A stretch of DNA of 64,000 bases from Epiperipatus broadwayi (GCA_028023455.1 JAQFVV010006426.1:928001-992000), one strand, 5' to 3'. Positions 45,960-58,707 are shown, counted from the first letter of the stretch. The notes: generated by a model not told the origin, from the letters alone. A program made the numbers and translations.

Positions 45960-48655
45960 ACCAGCAGTTGGTGGCCAAAGGAGGCTTTCATTCGATGATG
46001 TCCTTTTATTTAAGTACTTACAACTGCAGATCACTTTCAAATAAAGGAAAATTACAAGAATTGGAAGAACTGACTCATATTGGACTTTGTGAAGTCAGAA
46101 GAAAAGATGAAGAGACAATTGATTCAAAAAGTAGACATGTACTCTACTATAAAGGCACAAATATTGGAAGTATAAGTGGAGTAGGATTCATTATAAATAA
46201 AATGTAGAAGAACAACATTGTGGAACTTGATGGTGTATCGGTCAGAATGGCAAGATTACTTCAACTTAATAGCAGATATTGAATGCAGATAATTCAGATT
46301 TATGTCCCAAGTTCTCATAGGGATGAAGTAGTAAAAGATTTTTATATGGATGTACAAAATTTTTTTTTTTATCAGACTAAACAACATTTTAAAACAGTTA
46401 TGCAAGACTTTAGTGTTAGAATTGGTAAACAAATGAAAGTGCAGTAGGTAAATTTGGTTCTATTACGGTAATTTGGTTCTGGTAATAGAAATGAGAAAGG
46501 ACATAGACTTGTGGAGTTTGCAGTAAAAGAAAAACATTATATTATGAATTCTTTTTCTGAAAAAAATGTTGAAAGGAAATGGGCATGGAAGCATTGGAAT
46601 GAAGGTACAACAAAATTGGATTATATTTTGACTAACAGAAAATACATATTTCAAGATTGTAATGTTTTTAATAAATTCAATACTAGAAGTGATCATTGAT
46701 TAGTGAGATATAAGATACATGTTAATGCAAAACTAGAGAGACAAAAATTATTAAGAAAAACAATTTTTACAATTGATGTTCTTAATCTTCAGAAACATTC
46801 CAATGAATTTAAATTAGAACTTGCAAATTGTTTTAAAATATTAGCAGATTTTGAACATGATTCAGATTTGAATGAAATCAATAGGAAAATAATTGGTACA
46901 CTTTTAAAACCTGCAAGAAAGAAAGCTGGTAGAAAAAAGCAGCAATTGACCAATAAAATTTCTACTAAGACTAGAGAATTTATTAAGAAAAAAAAGAATA
47001 TGAAAATATATAAAAGTGATGCATTAAAAAGGATTGAATATCTCTAATTTTATAAACTGGTGCGAAAAAGAGTTGATAATGATATAAGTATAATTGTGAA
47101 TTAGTAAAAAAAGCTGTAGAAGAGAATAAAAGTCTCGAGTGTAAAACAATATTTTGATATTGGCAGGAAACTTATATCTGCAATAAGAAAAAAAGATGGA
47201 ATTATTACTAAAAAGAGAAATAACATTATAAAATGTATAGAAGAGTTCTATCAAGAATTATATAGTAATAAAAAACAAGTTCCTCCTGCAACTATTATAT
47301 CTTCTAAATTACCTAGGATTTTAAATGAAGAAGTGAGACATGCAATTAAATTTATGACAAAGGGAAAAGCTCCAGGTAATGATGGAATTATAATCAATAT
47401 CTTGAAAGAAGCAGGTGAAGAAATAGAAAAAAATTTGGCAAAGTTGACTGAAAGAATGCAATATTGATAAAGAAATTATTAGAAATTACAGACCTATAAT
47501 CTTTTATCCATTTTATACAAAATTTTTACCAAGATAATTACAACTCATCTACAGAGAACTTTGGATTTCAGCCAACTAAAAGAAGAAGCTGGATTTAAAT
47601 GTAGTTTTAGTACAGTGGATTATATCCAAGTATTGAGAAAAGTTATAGAAAGGAGCAATGAATATGAGTTGCCATTATGCTTTGGATTTGTAGATTATGA
47701 AAAGACATTTGATTCTATAAGGATTTCTTCAGTAATTAAGGCATTGGATCATCAAAGTATAGACCCAGGATATGGTCATATTCTAAAGATTATTTATAAA
47801 AATACAGGAACAACAATTAGAATACTAGGAAGGGTGTAAGACAGGGTGACTTCATATCTCCAAAACTTTTTACAGCAGTGCTGCAAGAAGTATTTTTTGG
47901 ATTAAAATGGGAAATTAAAGGAATAAAAGTAAATGGAAATTATTTAAGTCATTTAGATTTTGCAAATGTTGTAGTTGTTTTTTGAAAATAGTGCTCCAGA
48001 ACTTTAAGAAATGTTGCAAGAATTATCAGATGAAAATAAGAAAGTAGGACTAAAGGTAAATATTAAAAAGACTAAAGTAATGTTCAATGGATTTTCTCAA
48101 AAGATGAAAATAGGGATTGATTATGATGAATTAGAAGTTAACAACTACAAATACATTGATCAGATTATTATTACAGATTGGAAATATAATGGATGAAATT
48201 AATCATAGAATTAAACTTGTTTGGAATGTTTTGGTAGAAATAATTTAATATTAAAGGAAATATGCCTATGGGTTTGAAAAGGAAGGTTTTTAATAAATGT
48301 GTTTTACCAAGAAGTATGGAGAGATGCATGTTAGGAGTAATAAGAAGAGATTGAAAACGAAATACAGGGCACGAGAACAAACGGGTTACAGACGTCATTG
48401 AAAAAATTAAGAGACAAGTGGAATTGGACTGGACATATTGCTAGAAGAGATAATAATGCGTGGACAGTGGAAATCTTAAACCGCATTCCAAGAGATTATA
48501 AAAGACCTAGGAAGAGACCATATGTAAGATGGATGGATGAAATAAGGAAATGTGTGGGAGTGATGTGAAAAAGAGATGCTAGAGATCAGAGAAGATGGAT
48601 TGAACTTGTAGAGATTTTCATCTTGCAGTGGATTGATAATGGTTGATAATGATGG
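45960..48655 (+). pseudogene. RTE/BovB-type LINE, near full length but broken
   Basis: Domain order is that of the single RTE ORF. An APE endonuclease: STYNCRSLSNKGKLQ (about 46,015-46,060), LCEVRRKDEE (about 46,087-46,116), SGVGFIINK (about 46,172-46,198), KLDYILTNRK (about 46,615-46,644) and RSDH (46,687-46,698). The reverse transcriptase: KGKAPGNDGI (about 47,360-47,390), GFVDYEKTFDSI (47,687-47,722) and later blocks. The C-terminus: LDWTGHIARRDNN-like text (about 48,425-48,455), then KRPRKRPYVRWMDEIRK (about 48,500-48,550) and WIDNG (about 48,630), the ending characteristic of RTE-BovB proteins. The 3' end is TGATAATGGTTGATAATGATGG, a TGATAA-type tail. Stops at 46,205 and 46,698 and several frameshifts inactivate it. 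Confidence 0.88.
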
Positions 48656-50420
48656 CTCTCATTCCACTCTTTCATATCTTGTCCATTTCTAGTAGCTAAA
48701 TATACAAAGTCACACATCTATTTTTTTTTTTCCAGTTTCATTCTAACCCATATATGCTCTTTACAATTTCTTGCTAAGATATTCTCCTTAACAATAACTT
48801 CTATTCCCTGGATTTCTTATCCTCATGACATCTATTTAGTCCTTTTGACTCATATTTGTAAAGAGTTAATTAAATGGATCTTATTGCTAACAAATCTAAT
48901 TTTTTTTCATGTAAAAACTTCTTCCAGTTATTTCTACTCAATATCTTTTTACATATTTATAAAACTAGGTTTTATATTAACACTTGACCTTTCTTTGAAA
49001 TAGTCTTTCAATTATTTCTGGACATTTCTGTCAAAAAATTATATTCTGTCCTTATATCTTCCATTATTCTATCTTTATCCATATTATTTTAAATCTTATT
49101 CACATCCCTAATATAAATCTATCCTTCCATTTCACATCTATCTTCATCATTTTGTATTTATTCATATCTGTATATATTTCATCTCTCTTCTTTAGTTTAA
49201 TAAATAATAAAATTTATCATAAATTAACCTACCTAATATTATATTCTTTTCAAATAAATGTAACTCATACCTTTTAAATAAAGCTGTATTTCTAATGATT
49301 ACACCTTATACAGCTAAAAATAAATAATTCCATAAAATTAATTTCTCTACTCTTATTCAAATTTAGCTCATCATCACATCTTGATAATAATCCTACTAGT
49401 CTTATGTGCTCATTTTCCCCCTTCTAATTTATATCATCCTCAAAATACATTACTATTTCTTCGGTACTCCTATTTGTAATATCATTTATCCACTACAACA
49501 TTATTATCATTATTTGTTTTGTCTAACACATTAACAATATCTAAATCTCAAGTTTTTGGCAAACACCATATTTTTCTTTATTCTTTCTAGCTAATATACT
49601 AACACAACTCCTAATCTTCAGATCATCCAGTAATGTATTCACCCTATTTTTAATTCCCAAGCATACCCTCCTCTCTGTAGCATATCTGTTGTTTCCTTGA
49701 ATTAATAATATCATCTGTTAAAAAATATTTAAATATATCAGAATTCAATGTTAATTCTTCAATCACAGTATGTTTTTTAAATGATGAATGCTTACAACTG
49801 AAATTAGAAAGTAAAAAATTTAAAGTTATATCAAAACATTTGTCAAATGTAGATTTCCTAGACATGCAACTCCAAAACATTAATGCCCTTAAAACTATTC
49901 TTACATATATTATATTTATAATCTTCATTTGTAATAATGTTATCGTGTTTGAGCAGAGCTACACTTGCATGTATTGAGTTAATAAGTGAATGTAAAATTA
50001 CTTCATGATTAAACTATTATTTACAGCAAGGACATAGTAGAAAATCTATATTTTTTAATATATGAATTAACTGAAATATCCTCCATTTATTTCTCAAGAA
50101 AATCTTTTTTTCTTCTCATCTATCAATATGACATATATTAAAGTTTTCTACAAACATTAGAGACATGTCCATCAAACTTATGCTTATTAAAGTCTTGAAT
50201 TTTATTTCCATATTACACCTGTCACATCCCAAGAGGAAAACAAAGAAATTTAGTATAGCAAAAAAAAAAAAAAATGTTTCAAAAATTTTATTATGCAAAA
50301 TTTCAAATTTATTTATAAAAGAAAGACTATTAATTAGTTTATCTTTAAAGAAAATCTGATTGGAGAAAGATATGGTTATCTTATTCATTGGCTACTTCCT
50401 TCATATATGATGGGCAACTT
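48656..50420 (-). other. Minus-strand coding-like, decayed; probably LINE sequence
   Basis: The + strand is strikingly T/C-rich and the minus strand reads in long broken frames (for example 49928-49650 and 50388-50116) with lysine/asparagine-rich text and a CPCC pair near 50,020. It borders the RTE copy directly. It may be the 5' part of the minus LINE at 43,650-45,560, split by the RTE insertion. No decisive domain was recognised. Confidence 0.35.
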
Positions 50421-51660
50421 TCTTTTCTCCTTTCATTATATAGAAAAGTGCTATTCATTATAACTATATAAGAAGATAAATAAAAATTAAAATTTTCAAT
50501 AGTAATCAATATTCTTACATTTTCTATTTACAAGTACATATATGTAAAGAAATTATCATTAACATATAATATAAGGGCAAATTAATAATTAAATATTTTA
50601 TGTTACTAAATACATATGTGTGTAAATGCATATATCTAGGTTCAGATAGACATACAATATGATAATCTTTTTTAGGTTTGGAGAATATTTATTTTAGATC
50701 AGTCATTTTTCATTATTATTCCTAATTAATAAAACAATCGTTCTTTTTGGATTACTACGAAGTAATTTGTCCACTTTATTTTTGTACACATTCGTCAGTC
50801 TCCTATATTCTTAAAAGCTAGCTATAGTCAGTAACAGAGTTTGGTCGGTATGAATTCTATAATTTTGTCTTTGAATTATATGGATAATGCTCCTTTTGCT
50901 AGGAGTTATCTTTAAAATCACACCTGTTATTAATATTATTGTATGATTGCTATTTAATTTATGGCCATTTATATACATGAGCTTGAACTGATAAAATTAT
51001 CATAACATGTAATGTATAAAAATAATTACACTCAACTTATGTATCCACTTGTATGAATAGCAAGTCACAGCACTTAATGTGTGTTTTCACTTAATTGCCT
51101 TTTTATTTCATGCCCATTGTAAATGGCTGCCCAATATGAAGCATGATTATTGTCAGACCCTATAATTCTGTAGTTGTTTTCTTTTTTATTCATTCTATTT
51201 TAGTGTAATATATATATATCAATAAAACTTTTTTTGAGTTGTACTATGCATTAGTTTTCTACATAGAGAAATTATTCAATCCAGTACACGAATCCTATTT
51301 ATTTTCATCATATAATGAAAATCTTTATTATATATATATATATAGTTAATTCATTTTCTCTGCTCAGAAAGCAGGTTAAAATATCTAAGCAATATTTTTT
51401 TTACTATGATCTAATGCTAACATTTGATAATTTGGTAGTAGATTAACATTTCTTGTTGTTATTGCCTTAATACAACTTATTTTAACATCACATTATTTAT
51501 ATCACTGTTATAAGCATTAAAGACACTTATAACATTACATATTTAGTACATATTTTTAGTCGCAATATTCTAAAATAGTGTTTTGAATTATTTTTGAATG
51601 TATTTCCAATAGGAAAATATTTTTAATATAAACTATACACATAAATATATATATAAATAT
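50421..51660. other. 5' flank of OXSM, no exon identified
   Basis: Any upstream exon (5' UTR or the mitochondrial presequence) should lie here or further upstream. No ATG-containing segment with a convincing donor was found. (TA)n runs occur at about 51,210 and 51,331-51,345. Confidence 0.45.
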
Positions 51661-53019
51661 ATGCATGGGTTATTTATGTATTTATTGTTTAAACAGGTCA
51701 CAGAATGGTTGACCAGCAAATGTGCTTTATCAACAAGTCATATAAAAGCAACTAGACGTGTTGTCATTACCGGTCTTGGAGCTGTAACACCATTAGGATG
51801 TGGAGCAATTTTTGCATGGGAAAAACTTCTTTCTGGACATTGTGGCATCATTGGAATAGATGATAATAGTTATGAAAAGATACCTTGCAAAGTAGCAGCC
51901 TATGTTCCTCGAGGTAGTGAACCAGGACATCTAGATTTGGCTCAACATTTGAGTGCTAATGAACAAAGAAATTTATCTCTTCCTTTTTCATATGCAATGA
52001 TTGCAGCCAAAGAAGCACTAGAGGATGCTAAGTGGTTTCCAGAAGATGAATATGAAAAAGAAGCTACAGGTGTTGCTATTGGTATGGGCATGATAAACCT
52101 AGAAGACATTGTTGATTCTGGAATAGCTTTAAGAACTCAAGGATATAATAAAGTAAGCCCTTATTTTATTCCAAAAATTTTAATAAATCTTGCTGCTGGA
52201 CATGTAAGCATGAAGTTGGGTTTTCAGGGTCCTAATCATGCTGTCTCTACAGCTTGTGCCACAGGAGTTCATGCAATTGGAGATGCATTTAGATTTATTC
52301 AAATTGGAGATGCAGATGTTATGTTATGCGGTGGTACAGAAGCTTGCATCTCTCCTTTATCTATTGCAGCATTTTGCAGAATTAGAGCACTATCTACAAA
52401 ATTTAATTCATCCCCCCAGGCAGCTTCACGCCCATTTGATAAAGATCGCGATGGATTTGTAATGGGAGAAGGGGCTGGTATTCTTGTATTAGAAGAGCTG
52501 GAACATGCTGTGAAAAGGAAAGCATCAATTTATGCTGAGATTTTAGGATATGGTTTATCAGGTGATGCTTATCATATTACATCATCTAGAGAAGATGGCA
52601 AAGGAGCCAAAAGATGTATGGCTGCAGCAATCAGGCATGCAAATATTAAATTAGAAGATATATCCTATATTAATGCTCATGCAACCTCAACATCTTTAGG
52701 AGACTTGAGTGAAACTAATGCTATTAAATTATTATTTAATGATCATGCTTATAAATTAGCTATATCTTCTTGTAAAGGAGCCATTGGACATTTATTAGGA
52801 GCAGCAGGAGCTGTTGAGGCCATCTTTACAATATTGGCATGCAAAAATGGAATTGTTCCTCCTACTATCAATCTGGATTCTACTGATGAGAATATGGACT
52901 TAAATTATGTTCCTAAGATTTCTCAAAACTGGACTGCAATGAAGAGAATAGCTTTGAAAAATTCATTTGGGTTTGGTGGTACCAATGCTTGCTTGTGTAT
53001 TAGTAATTTTACAACATGA
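51661..53019 (+). CDS. OXSM: Mitochondrial 3-oxoacyl-[acyl-carrier-protein] synthase (beta-ketoacyl synthase)
   Basis: This condensing enzyme (KAS II/FabF family) elongates acyl-ACP with malonyl-ACP in the mitochondrial matrix, the pathway supplying octanoate for lipoic acid. The 452-codon frame is intact. The thiolase-fold N-domain begins [15 protein letters not shown] (residues 32-46); the nucleophile elbow is VSTACATG with Cys199; the catalytic histidines are His340 ([11 protein letters not shown]) and His377 ([16 protein letters not shown], with Lys372); the C-terminus has [10 protein letters not shown] (434-443). AAYVPRG, GYNKVSP and [11 protein letters not shown] are characteristic of animal OXSM. 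Length matches the family (about 460). The first 12 codons may be intronic: TTATTGTTTAAACAG|GTCACAGAATGG is a good acceptor at 51696/51697 in phase 0, so the coding exon probably starts at 51,697 and the presequence start lies in an unseen upstream exon. If 51,661 is used, residues 1-33 would serve as presequence. Confidence 0.95.
   Translation: MHGLFMYLLFKQVTEWLTSKCALSTSHIKATRRVVITGLGAVTPLGCGAIFAWEKLLSGHCGIIGIDDNSYEKIPCKVAAYVPRGSEPGHLDLAQHLSANEQRNLSLPFSYAMIAAKEALEDAKWFPEDEYEKEATGVAIGMGMINLEDIVDSGIALRTQGYNKVSPYFIPKILINLAAGHVSMKLGFQGPNHAVSTACATGVHAIGDAFRFIQIGDADVMLCGGTEACISPLSIAAFCRIRALSTKFNSSPQAASRPFDKDRDGFVMGEGAGILVLEELEHAVKRKASIYAEILGYGLSGDAYHITSSREDGKGAKRCMAAAIRHANIKLEDISYINAHATSTSLGDLSETNAIKLLFNDHAYKLAISSCKGAIGHLLGAAGAVEAIFTILACKNGIVPPTINLDSTDENMDLNYVPKISQNWTAMKRIALKNSFGFGGTNACLCISNFTT
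51682..51697 (+). promoter_or_regulatory. Likely 3' splice site of the main OXSM exon
   Basis: TTATTGTTTAAACAG followed by GTCACA: a T-rich tract and AG in phase with the OXSM frame, just where the conserved protein begins. The sequence upstream ([12 protein letters not shown]) has the look of translated intron. Confidence 0.6.
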
Positions 53020-53460
53020 TATATATTGTAAATCTTGTTTATGCACAAATCATGGATTGAAAAAAAACAACAACATTTAAACAGAATATTTATCATGAAA
53101 TGTTGATTTGCTTTATTTACAATTCAAAATTAAATGTAAATAATTTGGAGTAAAATATAAATTTCTTTTGTTCATTATTTATTCTAATTTAAAAGAATAA
53201 TGAAAACAGATTCTTACTTATTTGAGCTATTGGATTTATTAATATCCATTGATTGGGTCTTTTGAATCTTATTAGAAATATAGATTGTAAGATAAGTTTA
53301 TCTTAAACTTTGGTTATTAAAGTTCGTGATATAACTTTAAATATTGAAATGCTAAATTTTATTATGAGAATTCACATAATGAGAACAACAATAAATCATT
53401 TAATTGTATAATAAGTATTTATGCACTTACAAAGAAAAGATTAATTTATTTAAACTTTAA
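53020..53460 (+). other. OXSM 3' flank with a candidate poly(A) signal
   Basis: AT-rich 3' untranslated sequence. A canonical AATAAA lies at 53390-53395, about 370 bp after the stop; AATATA/TATAAA variants at about 53,155 are an alternative nearer site. Confidence 0.45.
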
Positions 53461-53559
53461 ATAATAAATAGCTGAGCAACACTTTCAACTGAGAAGGTCA
53501 TATTCATAGTGCTCAAACTCAGTGACAGATTATTATTGAGAGAAAATGACTTAATAAAA

Positions 53560-54500
53560 AATAGTTAATTTTTCAACTGATACAATATGTGAAACAAGTA
53601 CAGCTCTCCACTCTAGCTTTATCTACTGTAAGCTTTATAAGGATAAAATCCAGAAATTGTTCTGAGGATGTGGATTTACTATACAATAGGGCACCTTCTG
53701 GTAACCACTGAATAATCAAGCTTACAGTATATAGCACTATTATAGAGAGCTGTTCTTGTTTTATCATAGTTTGGGCGAATTGAAAGTCATTCATTTTATT
53801 GTTAACATTCCTAGTCAGAGAAAAAAGAGGCTACAGTTAATAAAGAACTGAGAGTACTGAAATATATAGATTTTGAATTGGAGTCACATATATATAACTA
53901 AATGTTTGGGCAATAAAGGTGGTTACCAGAAGCACAGCTACATTATTTCCAGCTTTGGATTCAAGGCACATTTATATAGATAGAAGTTAGAAAGCATTCT
54001 GAGGATGGGGATTTGAAATACAATATGACATCTTCTAGTAATTACTGATTATTCAAGTTTACAATAGAAGATCCTAACATAGAGTATTGCTCATTATCAT
54101 ACACTGTGTGAGCTGAAAAATTGATTCATTACTATTAACATTCCTAGCCAGAGGTGAAATGTTCCCATAGTTAATAAAGAACTGATAGTATTAAATTAAT
54201 ACATTGAACTGTAGTCAGATTTATATAATTATTCAAGCAAGATGGGCTGCATACAAAACCCTAGGCTGCATTGAATTTTAGTAAAAAAATGGAGTTAAAG
54301 ATGTTTGCTAGACGTGTAACTGCATTACTTTCTACTTTGGTTCCAAGTTTCAGTGGTGAAGGCAAAAGCCAGAGAAACTGATCTGAGAATGGGCATTTAA
54401 AATGCAATAGGGCATCTGGTAATAACTGACTTCTCAAGCTTATATATGGCACTAGATCATGTATTATTGCTTGGTCGATCATTATACATTGTCTAGTTGC
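53560..54500 (+). repeat. Satellite-like tandem repeat, three units of about 340-380 bp
   Basis: The diagnostic block CTGAGGATGTGGATTTACTA ... GGTAACCACTGAATAATCAAG at about 53,661-53,715 recurs at about 53,999 and 54,383 with roughly 75-80% identity by eye. Flanking blocks (TTAACATTCCTAG(T/C)CAGAG, GTTAATAAAGAACTGA) recur with the same spacing. A solitary unit is at 25,280-25,570, so the family is dispersed as well as tandem. Frames at 53573-53794 and 54261-54512 (-) are equivalent parts of units and not genes. Confidence 0.8.
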
Positions 54501-56020
54501 CTCAACTTGCAAGTGGACAGAGAATTAAACATATATTTGCACATAACAATCATACTGTTGTCAAAATATATTCCAACAATAAATTATTGCATCATAAAAT
54601 TTATAGTTTAATTCATTGCAGATTCAGGAAATCCAATTTCATCAAGCTACATTCAAGTCAGACAATCACTATTCATGAATGCTTAGCAAAAATAACTTTT
54701 TACTTATATGGAACACAGTACACTTGCTATATCTGTAATATTTAGTTCCAAGCCTTTGCATGGATATAATAATTGTGGATGGTAGTGCATTTTATATAGT
54801 ACACATTTTAAATGTATCTATATATAATTCTGACATTTTAAACACACACACACATATACACATGTATGATACAATTTAATTAAAAAATTATACACAAAAC
54901 ATTAATAATATAATAATATAATTATGAAAAAGATAACAAGAACTAAGAACATATTGAAATGATTGAAAATGCCTTATGGATATACAATACGTAGCTATCT
55001 TAAATATGCTAGTATCTATTTAGTTAATGATACTGTAAGTATAATAATGGTAAATAAATAATATTCTTTCACCTTTCAGGATTGAATTCATGATCATTAT
55101 TCTGCTCTGGGTATTACCTGATAAATACCATTAGGAAATGTTCCAGTGTATGTTTATTTATATGATTTAAAATGATTTTTCTTCATATATTTATAGGCTT
55201 TCTTTATTAAAACTTCAAAAAATTTAATGATTAAAGTGACCTCTATTTGTAATAGTTGGCCACATCAAGGATCGCATGAGTTACGCTTGGATGAAATGGA
55301 TCATGAACTTGATATTCAGATCTGAGAAATTTCATATCAATTTTAACAAATAACAATAATTTATTTACAGATTTATAACATAATTTCACTACAATTCCTT
55401 ATTTCTATTCACCAGCAAATATCTATTGTTCAGCAAATATTTACAAATCATATATTTCATAAAACTATTATTAATATCTTTTAAATTATATTTTATGATA
55501 TTAACTCCTTATCTAATTAAATTTTAGTAAGCAATGTCATTTGTTCAATGCTGTAATTTTTAAAATATCTTAATTGATGTTTCATGTACATGTGTAGAGA
55601 GACAAATACTAACAAAATGTCACATTCAAATTTCCTCATAAGTCCAAGATTTATTTATGATCAACTTTAATGTTTATTTTATAAATTACAGCATATAATA
55701 AAATGATATAAGTATATGATCAAGTACTGCTTCCTATTATCAAATGTCCATGTCTTTAATGTATCAATGATGTAACATTATATGTTGATGACTCTTAGAA
55801 ATGTAATTCACTTATTTAGTAACCTTTAAATATGCAGCTGTCACATATATATATGTATACATATGTAAAATAATTTTAGTCTACCAAGTAAACCTTTATA
55901 ATTCTTGGTAAACATATATGCAACTACACATATCTCTTCCTTAAACTAATATAAATTCAAAGAGGGCCATTCTTAGGATCCTATTTCTTCATTAAACAAT
56001 AATCATAAACATAATTCAAG
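54501..56020. other. Intergenic, no supported gene
   Basis: The 82-codon frame at 54497-54745 is an AT-rich chance frame. A (CA)n run lies at about 54,843-54,865. No other structure is resolved. Confidence 0.5.
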
Positions 56021-56165
56021 AAGTGGTCAGCTGTTGGATTCTGACCTCACATAAATAGTGTCCCTAATAAATTATGCATAGAGGTGGTCTGCTTTGGATC
56101 CCAATTCTCATAGTCTCCCTAATTTTAAATCATTTATAGAGGTGGTCTGCTTTGGATCCTATCCC
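56021..56165. repeat. Three tandem units of about 58-60 bp
   Basis: GAGGTGGTCTGCTTTGGATC begins at 56081 and 56139; a diverged copy AAGTGGTCAGCTGTTGGATT begins at 56021. Confidence 0.8.
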
Positions 56166-56699
56166 TGAAGAGCAAAATCAGTCAAATTAATCACTCATCA
56201 TAATATAAAATATAGTATATTCTTAATTGTAAGCAAAAGTTCTTAAACATTTGCATTTATGTTAATAATGCTAAGATTCAAATCTATGTACAAGGCAATA
56301 TCATCCATTTTCAAAATAATATATATTTAATTTAAAACTAAAATGATTATAGCACTTCTTTAAATTCATGAATTTTTAATTCTTGAAAATTTTACATATA
56401 TATTTCACATGTGCATACACAGTGTATTGTTATGATTATTGTGTTCTCTGGTTAAATTGTGTAAAATTTCTTATTATATTACAATGTTAAATATTGTGAA
56501 CCTTGTTGTTTACATTTTTTTAAAAAAATTATTCATCTATATTTGAAAGAAAATACTTTTTAAAAGAAATATACATATTTAATCAATACTAATTTTTAAA
56601 ATGAATTCTATAAGAAGAAATGAATATTTCTTTTTATATTCTCATAAAAAAAATTAAATGTAAGATGAATTAAATGTTTCTTTTACATCAGTTTAAAAG
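56166..56699. other. Intergenic, no supported gene
   Basis: Plain AT-rich sequence. Confidence 0.5.
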
Positions 56700-57545
56700 A
56701 AGAAAACAAATCATTTTGCTTCTACATCCTTTAACTCTTCCTCTATCTTACTTATTCTTTGACTAACCATCTCAATTGCATTACTTATTTTTCTATCCAT
56801 ATCTCTTGCCACTCCACTAAAAACATACTCTATTCTATCTTCCTCAATTACATTTTGCTTCATTTCTCCTGACTTTCTACTTAGAAATCACTTTTTTACC
56901 TCTTTTATCACATTTATACACTGTCTACATAGCCATAAACATGTTACATCCTTCCTAATCTTATTTAAGCATTTCAAATGCTAAACCTCATCACATATAT
57001 ACTGTATCACAGCATGTCTAATTTCTTTCTGACCATTATATATGCAATGTGGAATACAAATACAATCCATATTCCTTATTTTTCAAGTCCCTTACTCTAT
57101 ATTTAACTTTATGCTTCCTCTCCTACTATTAAAATCTCTTTATTCAAAAGAGAAAAAGTACTTTCTTTCAATGGCAATTGATAAATGTTCTCCAACCTAA
57201 GGCCTCAAAATGTTATCTTCTTTCTCAAATAAATAACTTCCTTTCTTAAATTAAAAAAATTCTTTAGTAATAAAATTACTAAAAACCAACTGATCTTACA
57301 TACAACTTAGTTCTAAAGCCTCCTTACAATAATACCACCACAACAAAAATTTTTTTTTCACTTCTACATTTAAAATGGCGTAACAAAACACTTTCCAAAT
57401 CCAATTAAAACCATCTCTCTTGACCCCAATTTTTTCTCCACATTTACACAGCAAGCATACAACTTTTGTAGTAATCAATTTCTTGAAACTAAATGCAAAA
57501 AAATATATATATAAATTGTAACTTATCGTGCAGAGCAAAATAGCC
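56700..57545 (-). pseudogene. LINE ORF1-like remnant with cysteine/histidine motifs, minus strand
   Basis: Read on the minus strand from 57,545: CLLCKCGEKIGVKRDGFNW, KKFLLWWYYCKEALELSC, then after several breaks WHLKCLN and WLCRQCINVIKEVKK (about 56,985-56,915), then a charged helical segment IEEDRIEYVFSGVARDMDR and ISNAIEMVSQRISKIEEELK (about 56,865-56,735) that could form a coiled coil. Spaced C/H pairs ending in W.C..C resemble the PHD-like finger found in ORF1 of some non-LTR elements; this is inference. Frameshifts and stops are frequent. It may belong with the minus LINE remnants at 43,650-50,420. Confidence 0.5.
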
Positions 57546-57649
57546 ACATCAGCACAGCAAGAAAGTGATAATAGTCTACAAACTAGAACTCTACTTATTG
57601 ATAGTGTAATGGGATTATTAACGTTCTAAATAAGAACAATGTATTTTCA
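57546..57649. other. Short spacer
   Basis: No recognisable feature between the two retroelement remnants. Confidence 0.4.
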
Positions 57650-58580
57650 ATATAAATCAGAATTCTTCCAACAAAATCAAGGATGGCCATGGGATCACTA
57701 GTCACCCTTGCTGAGCAACATTCACATGGAAGAACTTTAAACCATAGCCATAAATGTTACTCTATTACCATCTAAAGTGTGGCTTCACTATGTTGATACA
57801 TTTGTGAAATAGCTGCATGGTGAGGCACAATTACAGTCATTCTGGATGCATATCAACAACATATCTCCTTCAATTAAATTTACAATGGAATCGCGAACGA
57901 GAAAAATTGGCATTCTTAGATGTTCTTGTGGCAAGACTTACTCGGGTAAAGTAAAAAAAAGTGTATAGGAAACCACACTCACTGGCAAGGACTTGGCATA
58001 TACATCCAATCATATCAGAAGCACTAAACATGAAATTATACTATTACTATGGAACAGTGATTGGAAAATGAAGATTCACATAGAACAAACTCATGAAGAA
58101 TAGTTATCTACCAGCCATCATCAAGGAAATCTTTAATAGATAACAAAAAGACACCAAAAAAAACAAACAATTATTAGCATTATAGTGTATCCATACATAT
58201 TAGGAATGGCGGAAAAATTAAAGAAAAATTGTGATCAATATAACATTATAGCAGCTTTCCAAAGCCATACTACACTTTGAGGAATTCTTACATCTAACAA
58301 GCCTAAATTGGAAATGCTGAAGAACAAAAACTGCATCTATGAAATACCATATGAAAGTGGAAATATATTGGTGAGACCTGTAGAAAAGTGATTGAAAGAA
58401 CATAAATTAATGGTTAAAAGAGAAAAAACAAATGGAAAATACAAAAATATTGGATAGAGAAGAAAAAGTGCAAAGAAGAAAATTCAAAGCGGCTCATGTG
58501 ATAATGGCAAATAATCCTATAAATCAACCCAGTGTGGAATACACAATATATGGAGGCCTCTAATTAATCTTGCTCTTAAA
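57650..58580 (+). pseudogene. Penelope-like element 5: RT end plus GIY-YIG, badly decayed
   Basis: Fragments in shifting frames follow a PLE subfamily different from copies 1-4: a trace of motif B and C (MGSLVTL then FTMLIHL near 57,690 and 57,790), HINNISPSIKFTMES (about 57,852-57,894), KLAFLDVLVARL-like text (about 57,907-57,940), VYRKPHSLARTW (about 57,963-58,000, family form VYRKPTHTDRYLH), and a nuclease trace with KNKNCIYEIPYESGNIYW (58,323-58,372) and a following GETCRK-like segment. Stops and shifts occur throughout. Confidence 0.7.
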
Positions 58581-58707
58581 AAAAATAAATTAAAAAAAGC
58601 CCCTAATTGATCTTGCTCTAGGAAAAAAAAAAAAGGACTCTGGAAGATTTGAACCAACCCTCTTATATAAATAAATATATGAAATTTCTACTATCTGTTG
58701 CCTGTGA
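58581..58707. other. A-rich spacer
   Basis: Poly-A-like runs at about 58,578 and 58,624 surround a near-duplicate of TAATTGATCTTGCTCT (about 58,562 and 58,604). Confidence 0.4.

Noticed and set aside
50750-50800. CTGACGA on the minus strand followed by AATTAC, considered as another hammerhead
   Set aside because: Stem II cannot be formed convincingly and the GAAA position is AATT; only the heptamer matches.
52238-52462. 74-codon frame inside OXSM in another frame
   Set aside because: Out-of-frame shadow of the intact OXSM coding sequence.
52883-52889. CTGATGA, a hammerhead core heptamer
   Set aside because: It lies in the OXSM coding sequence (codons for STDEN), with no stem II or GAAA at the right place.
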